Part shown: piece by piece, positions 27,725 to 35,025 of the stretch
Position numbering within the stretch: the first letter of the stretch is position 1
Layout: each line of letters starts with the position of its first letter
From: Paracoccaceae bacterium
GTDB taxonomy: Bacteria; Pseudomonadota; Alphaproteobacteria; Rhodobacterales; Rhodobacteraceae
Direction: 5' to 3'
DNA length: 37,998 nucleotides
Assembly (NCBI GenBank): GCA_026709265.1
Contig: JAPOTI010000071.1
Span: 1-37,998, forward strand
Program-made: the position numbers and the translations under genes
The notes under the pieces: model-generated
Told to the model about the DNA's origin: nothing
The model's database searches: none
Seen by the model: the letters and a program-made list of their open reading frames with translations, nothing else

Positions 27725-28612
27725 GTGCAGGTACACAGGGTGGATAGTATTCAGAGTTCAAGATATTATCTTATGATAGTCGTGCAGCACTTTATTCAGA
27801 GCGTGCTGCGTGGAATTTCGGTCAGAACATGCTTTTCCGCCGCCATCATGACGATCATGATGGTGCTTCTCCTTGAGCAGGCCACGGCACAGTCTGCCAG
27901 CGACAAAGGATTGCAGGTCGCCAATGCGGTTCGTGCGACAGAAACCGGTTATGGGGGCTTCACTGCGGATGTCGTCATGACTCTGCGCAACCGCCAGGGA
28001 CAGGAAAGCAATCGGGAATTGCGATTCAAACAAATTGAGACAGACGACGCAAACCAGAGAGTCATCTTCGCGTTTGACACACCACGAGATGTCAAGGGAA
28101 CAGCTTTTCTTGTTCATAAGTTCAGGACCAAGGCAGATGACCAATGGCTTTACCTGCCGGCATTGAAACGGGTCAAACGGATCAGTTCGTCCAACCGTTC
28201 GGGATCCTTCATGGGAAGCGAGTTCGCTTACGAGGATATGTCGTCGCCCGAGGTGGAAAAGTACATGCATACATGGTTGCTCGATGAAGCTTGCGGAAAT
28301 CTGACATGCGCCGTAATCGAAATGGTTCCGCTCGAAAAGGGATCCGGTTATTCCCGCCAGCTCCGTTGGATCGACACAGGCGCATATCGCACGTGGAAAG
28401 TGGAATTTTACGATCGGAGAAATGCGCATCTGAAGACGCTCACTCTGAGCGGATACAATCAACATGCGGGCAAACATTGGCGTGCATCTGATTACAAGAT
28501 GGTCAATCATCTGACGGGAAAGAGCACAGACCTGCGTTGGGCCAACTATGACTTCAACGCCAATCTCAGCGCACGCGACTTTACGCAAACAGGCTTGCGA
28601 CGCGTACGATGA
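27725..28612 (+). CDS. Secreted outer-membrane lipoprotein-sorting (LolA-like) protein
   Basis: This protein of up to 295 aa carries a signal peptide (core AAIMTIMMVLLLEQATAQ) and a periplasmic LolA-like fold of the PF17131 type. Typical segments are MTLRNRQGQESNRELRFK, FDTPRDVKGTAFLVH, DDQWLYLPALKRVKRI and SFMGSEFAYEDM. LolA-like proteins bind lipid moieties in a beta-barrel pocket and carry them across the periplasm; this subfamily is often encoded beside RND/MMPL exporters. The start is uncertain: GTG 27725 is the first option but has AAGGA too close, and ATG 27773 or GTG 27803 would give a more normal signal peptide. It leads the accessory locus that holds a DHCR24-like reductase and RND exporters. 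Confidence 0.85.
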   Translation: MQVHRVDSIQSSRYYLMIVVQHFIQSVLRGISVRTCFSAAIMTIMMVLLLEQATAQSASDKGLQVANAVRATETGYGGFTADVVMTLRNRQGQESNRELRFKQIETDDANQRVIFAFDTPRDVKGTAFLVHKFRTKADDQWLYLPALKRVKRISSSNRSGSFMGSEFAYEDMSSPEVEKYMHTWLLDEACGNLTCAVIEMVPLEKGSGYSRQLRWIDTGAYRTWKVEFYDRRNAHLKTLTLSGYNQHAGKHWRASDYKMVNHLTGKSTDLRWANYDFNANLSARDFTQTGLRRVR

Positions 28613-29247
28613 GGCAAGAGGTGCATTCCAATCCGCCTGCGAACTTCTCTGTCGGCCACCATATGGGTTTGAGTCGATCGCCCTATCGCATTGCGTGCTG
28701 GCGGGTCTGGATACCCCGAAGAGGAGACATCGTGTAAGGCCGCGACACAACTGTTTATTGTCCTTGGTGGGGTGAGAGATGCTTGCGGCGGGTCAGACCA
28801 ATCTGTGCGTGCCCAATTCCTTCTGATTCAGATTCCTCTTTTTCGCCCCATATGCCTGCGGGTGCGTGTATATGATCGTGCCATCCCCCAAATAATTCTG
28901 CAGAATAATCGAACCTATCCGATAATACGCTGAAAATATGCGTAAAATAGCCGTCTGCGCCCAACGACGAAATCACCGTGCACTGACCAAAACGTGACAG
29001 AAAATCACGTGCGGGGGATCCTGTTCAAAACCGCCAGAGCACCGCGTCTCCAAAAAGTCGATCATTCGCGGTTTTGCTGAAAGCAGGGGTGTTAATCGCG
29101 CTCACATCGCGACAGTCATCAACACTGTTCTACGGGTATTCATCATGTCACCGGTCTCTTCTGCCCATGCCGCCTTTCCGACGGGCACGCTACGGGTAAG
29201 ATGACAGCCAATCGTACAACAGGCAAGTCGCCGTTTAATGAGAATCC
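28613..29247. other. Intergenic stretch without a recognisable gene
   Basis: About 635 bases separate the LolA-like gene from the broken RND gene. Overlapping short frames exist, but none has a family signature. The base composition is mixed and the segment may be decayed coding sequence. Confidence 0.45.
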
Positions 29248-29604
29248 CTATCCTTTGCGCCCATGACTTCCAATTCTCCTGTCAATTGCGAGCAGGAGCG
29301 GTGGAAATAGAAGAAAGTCTGCCACGAGCGCGATGACGACCGTCATGCCAACCAGCAAGCCGAGCGTTTGATTGGCGATAAGCCCCGATGCACCAAAGAC
29401 GAGGAAGCCCAACGCAAAAATCAGAGTGGTCGTCAGCAATGGTTTCCCCACGAGCTTGAAAGTCGGCAAGATTGCCTCAGAGGGCGATTTACCCTCGGCT
29501 CGATCTCTCAGGTATTTCGACATCAGGTGAATGGTGTCATCAACGACAATGCCAAACGCGATTGCGGTCACGATAGAAGCCGCGACGCTGATGGTTCCCT
29601 GACA
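29248..29604 (-). pseudogene. C-terminal fragment of an RND/MMPL exporter
   Basis: The last ~115 codons of an RND exporter are present, from GTISVAASIVTAIAFG to the stop. Aligned by eye with the C-terminus of the intact exporter at 35026-37389, 85 of 107 residues match without gaps, including VDDTIH, SKYLR.RAEG and LLTTTLIFA. Upstream of 29604 the similarity ends abruptly within a codon or two, and the following sequence is mobile-element debris. The rest of the gene is not found elsewhere in the window. It is therefore a truncated paralogue, probably cut by insertion or rearrangement. It points toward the LolA-like gene (convergent). Confidence 0.85.
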
Positions 29605-29651
29605 TCCCAGGCGGTGTCGGTCCCACATGCCCGGTGGGACTGTCATCCCGC

Positions 29652-29679
29652 ACCCCCGCGGCTGATCAGCCGCGGGGGT
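29652..29679. repeat. Perfect 28-bp palindrome
   Basis: The half-site ACCCCCGCGGCTGA is followed directly by its exact reverse complement, with no spacer. It can extrude as a GC-rich cruciform or form an RNA hairpin. No T-run follows on either side, so it is not a standard terminator. It lies 48 bases from the RND breakpoint. Confidence 0.9.
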
Positions 29680-29959
29680 TCCGCTTCTGGAATTGTGCAA
29701 AAGACGCGGGGCTGTGCAAGCCGAAGGCCACAGAATTCCTGCGTGATCCACAGGCATTTTTGCACCCCACAACCACCGCCTCCTCTTTTGTCTTGATTCC
29801 TGATTCGAAGACATATGAGGCGGGGGGCTCCATCGGTTTGTCATGATCAATGTGACAGAGACGGAGACCCCCGATGCCAGTTTTTGGCTGGCCTGGTCCT
29901 GTGATCAGAAACGCCAGGATGGGTTCTGTCTGTGATCACCCGGCGATGCCGCTGTCCGG

Positions 29960-30300
29960 ATGCGTCAGGAGATCGTCCATCGCTGGCGTCAGGCCATTCG
30001 TGATGGCCTCACAACAACAGAAGCCGCCCGTGCGGTCCATGTGCCCCGTGCCACCCTGTCTCGTTGGGAACAGTCCCCTGAACTGCTGTCGCGCCGACCC
30101 CACCGGTGCCGCCAAGGACCACCCCGCGCTACGCCCCGGCAGCGGATCACAGACCTGCGCCGGGACGGACATCCGATCTCTGCGGCCACGGTCGGGCGTG
30201 GGAGCGCGGACAGGGCCGCGCCCGCACAAACCGCAGCCAGACGCCCCCAAAAAGAGAGCCAAAAGGCCAGCTCAAAAGGTACAGGGGGGTGGGTATTTCG
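29960..30300 (+). pseudogene. IS481-like transposase N-terminal remnant
   Basis: From ATG 29960 the frame reads EIVHRWRQAIRDGLTTTEAA, then RAVHVPRATLSRWEQ, an intact helix-turn-helix of the type at the N-terminus of IS481-like transposases. After about 55 codons the similarity shifts between frames: one frame has ITDLRRDGHPISAATVGR, another has a Lys/Arg-rich tail. The DDE catalytic domain is missing. The segment is clearly GC-richer than the flanking genes. A related but shorter copy lies at 33742-33818. Confidence 0.55.
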
Positions 30301-30328
30301 TGAGGTCATCGGTGTTGTTTCCGGGTCT

Positions 30329-30529
30329 TCACGTGGCGTGATTGTGTCCGGTCCGTGAGGGGTCGAACAGGGTTTGGGTCTCGAGCATGGCGCAGGCGAC
30401 GGCGAGCAATCTGTCGGCCATCGGTATCTCCTTCGCACGGTGACTGGATATACGACTATGACAAGACAATGCGCTGCAAACGCAAGGAACACGCTGGAAA
30501 TGACGATTGATCACAAATTTGTCGTACAC
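30329..30529 (-). pseudogene. IS110-type transposase C-terminal remnant
   Basis: The frame ends MADRLLAVACAMLETQTLFD plus a short tail, which matches the usual C-terminus (ADRLLAVACAML...LFDP) of IS116/IS110/IS902-family transposases. Upstream residues such as RHFQRV and SSHRA loosely recall the HWSRVAVQ and HSHGRA segments of the same domain, so decay extends to about 30520. A AAGGAG-like site precedes the Met codon, but a 30-aa product is unlikely to be functional. An IS110 internal fragment lies on the opposite strand at 33517-33757. Confidence 0.5.
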
Positions 30530-30616
30530 TCGTTACGGTGTTGAGATTTGGCGTTGGCAGCTTCTTCATGTATCATGACGGTGAGACACACCGTGGATGG
30601 TCAATGAAGCAGATTG

Positions 30617-32194
30617 TCATTCTGACCTGCCGAATGTGATGTCGGTTGATGCCTCAATTTGTTCTCTGATCCAGCTCTCAGGACGGACTTTCGAATAGAC
30701 ATCGGGAAAGACACGGTCGGCTGCATAGCGCTCGCGCATTGCACGATAGAGTCGATGTTCGAACATATCCTCGAACTCACTTTGAGTCATGCAGATGTCA
30801 GCATAGAGCATCTGGTATCCACCGCGATCTCGAACAAATGCCTCCAATTTCCGTGTTGCCTGTATCTGGTTATAGTTTCCAGTTTTAACAGTGGCAGGGA
30901 TGCCGTAGATGCCGAGATCGACAAACATCTGGCTGCCGCCTCCTCCATTTGCGGGGTTTCGGAGAAAGCCTTCATGGATATCGTGGTCAAACAACCGCAC
31001 CGGGCAGACCCAGAGAGGGTAGATCTCGAAGAGATCAGCACTCAATAAAACAGATTCCGCCAAATGTTCGATGGGGATCAGAATATCTTGGGCAACACGG
31101 CCTTCAAAGACCTGCCGCCGGACGTCCTGCGTCATGGTCAATTTCATCAAGGAAATCTTCGGCGCACCCATCCAAGCCCAGAGATATCGATACCAGACTG
31201 TGTTGGCGAATCGGATCAGATCCTTGATCTGAAAAAAAATGGAGGGTGTGTGGCGATGAAAGTAGTGCCGCGTTGGGACATATTCGCTGAATGGCCCAAC
31301 TTCGGTGAGACTTCTGGCGACATGGCTGAAAAACCATGGCTTATAGAAGTTGTTGATTCGATTGACTCGTGCGTGGCGTGGTGGCACAGCGAAGTCACCT
31401 TTGAGAATAACGCCTGAAGTGCTCGAGAAGATAAGTCCTTCGATGAATTGTGGGGCATCGGAACTCGCAGTCAGCTCTTCAAGGCGCGAACAGAACGCCT
31501 TTAGAGAATGACAGGGTTCATACTCCAACCTGATATGAGACTTTATGGGAACAATGCGAAGTTCCACCGCAACGAGAAAACCGAGCGTGCCATGCGACCA
31601 GGGTAAAGCATAAAAGAGTTCTGAATTGTCTTCACGCGTGCAACGGAGACAGTCACCGTTCGCAATGACAATCTCAAATGCTTCCACCGTCTCAAAAAGA
31701 AAGCCTTCACGGTGACTTGAGGTTTCAATTCCAACTCCCATGCACAAACCACCCAAGGTGAGATCGTCCATTTCCGCTTGGACCGCAAGCGCAAACCCCT
31801 TGGGGACAAGGAAGTGGGTGATGTCGCCCATTGTGACCATCGGCTCGGCACGAACGACATGACGCACCTCGTCGACTTCGAGGACATTGCGGAGATGGTC
31901 AATCGAGACCTGGTGCATGCTCGCCTTGAAATCTGCGCTACGTGAAGACATCGACTTCCAGGGTTTGCGACCGGTGCACATCTGCTGTCCATTTTGCCAG
32001 CCGGCTCGAACCTCGTCTTGGATCAGTTTGACCGCCTTGTCGTGACTGACACTGGTGTTACGAAAAGTCCGGTAGACCCAATTGTTCAGGCCGTACAAGA
32101 CGCCATGGATGAAACTGGCCGGAACGGCGAACCCAGCAATAACAATTTCACGATAATGAGTGAGAAAATACTCGATCGGCTTGGGAATAGACAT
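30617..32194 (-). CDS. DHCR24/DWF1-like delta(24)-sterol reductase homologue, FAD-dependent
   Basis: This 525-aa protein resembles eukaryotic delta(24)-sterol reductase (human DHCR24 is 516 aa) over its whole length. A hydrophobic N-terminal segment (about 16-38) precedes the FAD_binding_4 domain: RAEPMVTMGDITHFLVP (115-131), AEMDDLTLGGLCMGVGIE (140-157), SSHREG (159-164) and YALPWSHGTLGFLVAVELRI (195-214). Later parts also match: FYKPWFF, RHYFHRHTPSIFF, and a C-terminal YQMLYADICMTQSEFEDMFE. DHCR24 reduces the sterol side-chain C24-C25 double bond using NADPH and FAD at a membrane. The bacterial substrate is unknown and could be a sterol, hopanoid precursor or other isoprenoid. ATG 32194 has AAGGAG six bases upstream. 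It sits alone among mobile remnants. Confidence 0.88.
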   Translation of the reverse strand: MSIPKPIEYFLTHYREIVIAGFAVPASFIHGVLYGLNNWVYRTFRNTSVSHDKAVKLIQDEVRAGWQNGQQMCTGRKPWKSMSSRSADFKASMHQVSIDHLRNVLEVDEVRHVVRAEPMVTMGDITHFLVPKGFALAVQAEMDDLTLGGLCMGVGIETSSHREGFLFETVEAFEIVIANGDCLRCTREDNSELFYALPWSHGTLGFLVAVELRIVPIKSHIRLEYEPCHSLKAFCSRLEELTASSDAPQFIEGLIFSSTSGVILKGDFAVPPRHARVNRINNFYKPWFFSHVARSLTEVGPFSEYVPTRHYFHRHTPSIFFQIKDLIRFANTVWYRYLWAWMGAPKISLMKLTMTQDVRRQVFEGRVAQDILIPIEHLAESVLLSADLFEIYPLWVCPVRLFDHDIHEGFLRNPANGGGGSQMFVDLGIYGIPATVKTGNYNQIQATRKLEAFVRDRGGYQMLYADICMTQSEFEDMFEHRLYRAMRERYAADRVFPDVYSKVRPESWIREQIEASTDITFGRSE

Positions 32195-32543
32195 AGATTG
32201 CTCCTTGATGAGCCCGCAAGGCCACACACAGATTATGGCAAGTATCCAGATCTCATCAGATCAATTGTGCAAGGTGCAAGGACGGCGATGCTGCAGGATA
32301 ACCACTTGTATTGTCGAACACAAATATCCGGATAAAGTCTGAATTCCTCTTCAGTTTCCGTCTTCTTTTCTTTGGGGTTGTCCCGAAGTCTATTGAAACT
32401 TATCTGAGCGGCGTTGCCGATCATCTAGGGCCAGGACCTGTTAATTGTTGGCATATTGCTTTGTGCCTGATCAATGCCTCGGTGACAACAACAATTTTGA
32501 TGGGCGCATTCGCGACTGGGGCGAGATCCGTCATGACGGTATA
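32195..32543. other. Intergenic stretch upstream of the DHCR24-like gene
   Basis: These 349 bases should hold the promoter of the reductase gene (minus strand). I see no coding sequence with a known family. The right edge meets the IS21-type terminal repeats. Confidence 0.45.
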
Positions 32544-32586
32544 GCGCGTCAATCTGGGTGAGAGGTGCGCGTCAAACAGGGTGAGA
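32544..32586. repeat. Tandem terminal repeats of an IS21-type element
   Basis: Two copies of a 20-bp unit, GCGCGTCAATCTGGGTGAGA and GCGCGTCAAACAGGGTGAGA, are spaced 23 bp apart (18 of 20 identical). IS21-family elements carry such short multiple repeats at their ends. They lie about 110 bp past the stop of the IstB fragment, where an IS21 right end is expected. Confidence 0.6.
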
Positions 32587-32695
32587 ATCCATGTGATGCT
32601 GTGACATGTTCCCTTTGCTGCAGGTTGGCGTGGATTGCAAGTGGGTTTTGGGAGTGGGTTTGCTGCTGCCGTCAGCACAGTCTTTGGGATCGGGG

Positions 32696-33181
32696 TCAGT
32701 CGGTGGAGGTATTTTTTTCTGTGGCGTATTGGGCCGGTCGTCCGGGTTTGCGTTGCCGTTGGAGCGTTTCCTTGCGGCGGGTGCTCTCAGCATTCATCTC
32801 CAGGATCACGGCTTTATGGCACAGGCGATCGACAGCGGCCACGGCGGTGGTTTCATCGGGGAACAATCTGTCCCCTGCACTGAAGGGTTGATTGGCGGTG
32901 ATCATCAGTGAGCGTCGTTCATAACGCACCGCGATCAGTTCGAACAGGACAGTGGTTTCCGCTTCATCCCGGCTCAGATCGCTGAAATCGTCACGGATCA
33001 GCAGGTGGAACGTGTCCAGTGATCTGAGCATGCGTTCGCGTTCGAGTTCGCGCCGCGCAGTTTGCAGTCTCTGCACGAGATCGGTGGTGCGGCCCATCAG
33101 CACGCGGTCACCAGTCTCAATCAGTTCCCGGTCGATGGCCGAGGCCAGATGGCTCTTGCCGACCCCGGGCCTTGCAACGGT
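32696..33181 (-). pseudogene. IS21-type IstB ATPase, 5'-truncated
   Basis: The frame reads from Walker A RPGVGKSHLA through DRVLMGRTTDLVQRLQ, DTFHLLIRDDFSDLSRDEAE and ITANQPFSAGD to the end KPGRPAQYATEKNTSTD. This is the C-terminal two thirds of IstB, the ATP-binding helper of IS21 transposition. The N-terminal ~100 residues before Walker A are missing. Similarity stops where the 36-bp inverted repeat begins (33167-33202), and a stop codon closes the frame just beyond. No IstA partner is present. Confidence 0.8.
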
Positions 33182-33516
33182 TCACACTTGTATCGGGGAT
33201 TTCATTCCAGTTGTTTTTCGCCGAGGGCGTTGCGCACCTGGATTCCCCAGTTGAGTCTCTCGAGTCCCTGCCAGACTTTTTTCACCCCGGGCAGCGCCTT
33301 CGCCGCCGCCGACAGGCACGGCTGTCCCCGGGCGTCGCACCAGTCCGTCCGCGCACACAGCCCGCGACCCAACGCATGCCGACTCAAACCGCCGGAACGA
33401 AGCGCCACGGCCAACCAATCAAGCGTCAGCGAATCGAAATGGCGGAGACCAACCTGCATGGCCCACCGTAGAGGCCATCCAAATCACCGATACAAGTGTG
33501 AACTGTTGCAAGGCCC
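33167..33516. mobile_element. 350-bp inverted-repeat element with transposase N-terminal fragment
   Basis: The segment is bounded by 36-bp inverted repeats at 33167-33202 and 33481-33516 that match at 34 of 36 positions; both begin GGGCCTTGCAAC outward. Inside, a minus-strand frame (33459-33202, 85 aa) reads LDWLAVALRSGGLSRHALGR, then GLCARTDWCDARGQPCLSAA. This recalls the N-terminal domain found in DUF4338/DruA-like and related transposases. The rest of such a protein is absent. It looks like an internally deleted, non-autonomous element that broke the istB gene. The family assignment of the frame is tentative; the repeats are directly visible. Confidence 0.65.
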
Positions 33517-33757
33517 CCGACCGCCACCGTCGCGCCAGGCACAGCGCCAGCGGCCACCGCCCCTCTCCGGCGCGTCTGCGCCCAGCTGGATCTCATCGGC
33601 ACACACATCACCGAAGCGTACCCGCAGATCGACCGGTTGATCGCCACCCGGGCCGTCCGCGTCACGCGGCGGGCAGACGCCGATGACCCTCTGCAGCGCC
33701 GAGACACTCAGGCCCTGCGCTGTTTGTCAGGGGTCGCACCGGTCACCCGGCGATATT
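33517..33757 (+). pseudogene. IS110-type transposase internal fragment
   Basis: The plus-strand frame contains CAQLDLIGTHITEAYPQIDR and then DPLQRRDTQALRCLSGVAPV followed by TRR. The second part is the start of the IS116/IS110/IS902 C-terminal domain, which usually continues with SGKS. A stop codon ends the frame at once after TRRY. The N-terminal DEDD domain and the C-terminal tail are missing. The matching C-terminal tail lies on the other strand at 30329-30529. Confidence 0.6.
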
Positions 33758-33818
33758 GATGTCCAGAGGCCCCCGGAGATCGTCCATCGCTGGCACCAGG
33801 CCCTGCGTGAGGGGCTGA
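33742..33818 (+). repeat. Second copy of the 77-bp repeat with IS481-like HTH start
   Basis: This segment aligns without gaps to 29936-30012, with 61 of 77 bases identical when counted by eye. It includes the identical run GGAGATCGTCCATCGCTGG. The encoded start EIVHRWHQALREGLTD mirrors the HTH fragment at 29960 but is cut after about 20 codons. Confidence 0.7.
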
Positions 33819-35025
33819 CGGACATGATCGGCTGTGCGGCCTCCTCAACCGAGTCAAGGTGGTTAAGGTGATGTATCTGCTCGGGAGTGATTCCCATAGG
33901 GCTGGGTTTGGACCCGGTTGATTCCTGATTGGGTGTATCTGGCGAACCAGGCGACCTTGGCGAAGGGCGTGCAATTGCGGTTGACCGAGAGATGGGCATG
34001 GACGTGCCTCCGTCTGTGAGTCAGTTGGGCCCAGACGCTGTCAAAAGTGCCTTGATCTGAACAGGGCGCGGAAGGTGAGAATCGCCGGGGTGTGTCGCTG
34101 CGACGGAGCCGCGGCCAACGGGGTGCTGACATCCCGCGTTTTTGTCCCGTATCCGCTGGTGGTGGCGATCTCGTTATGTCCTTGGCTGTATCTCTGTCAA
34201 GATTGCAACTCAGAATCACCGGACCCATACAATGGGGATCATTTGTCACGATGTCCCTATCTGTGTCGAACCCCGCTACGCTCTTGGCGTGCGCCACACC
34301 AGTCGCGGCATCAGCCGCCGCCCTGAGAGATGGGCAGGCCTGCCAGACATCGACCCGCCTAATTTCCTGAGCCTAACTCTCCAGACAGATCCCGTTGTCT
34401 GTGGCACAATTGGTGATCGCGGCAATCTTCAGCTCTCTGTCCTGCGCAGCCGCCTGCGGCATCCCACGCCACACCTCTTGGTTGATCCGGGCACCTCAGA
34501 CGGGTTTTCCCGGTTCCAGAAGACGGTCAAGTGCTCTGTGTGAGCATCGTCCCATCGCGGCCCAGTTGCGCCACAACACCGCAGGCTGCCTCACGCAAAT
34601 CAAGCTCTTCGCCCGGTGCAGATCATCCCAAAACAGGCGGGCCAGATCATCCACGATGCCCATGTCCTGCAGTTGCGCAGCTGCCGTCTGTAGGGTGTCC
34701 GCAAGATACTGTCGCGCCCGCGCCCTATCCCTGTCCAGATCGGTTTTGGAAACAGAGGTGTCAGAGTGTCAACGGGTCATCAGAGTGTTCTTTCCCATAG
34801 GTCTCCAATGATGGGGAGTTTTCATTCTGGAACACTCTACAGTTCCCTGCCACCATTGCCAGCGATTCCAACGATATCGAGTCAAATTCCGCCACATCAC
34901 CATGAAATACGTCATCGGGATTCAGAAAACCACGCGTTTTCAATGGGTTGGAAATTCAAGAGTCCGCGATAAGAGAATATACGAGAACGGCTCCCCTTCT
35001 CATTAGTTTCTGACCACGCTAAAGA
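33819..35025. other. Degenerate mobile-element region without an intact gene
   Basis: About 1.2 kb of GC-rich sequence precedes the intact RND gene. Frames of 90-144 codons occur on both strands, but they overlap each other and lack ribosome binding sites. On the minus strand, 34496 to about 34760 is open and ordered-looking (LARLFWDDLHRAKSL, RALDRLLEPGKPV) but has no start codon near its beginning and no family I recognise. The composition and position suggest decayed insertion sequences. The last ~200 bases are AT-richer and should hold the RND promoter. Confidence 0.5.

Noticed and set aside
33863-34297. 144-codon minus-strand frame in the debris region
   Set aside because: It overlaps equally long frames on the other strand, has no ribosome binding site and no recognisable domain.
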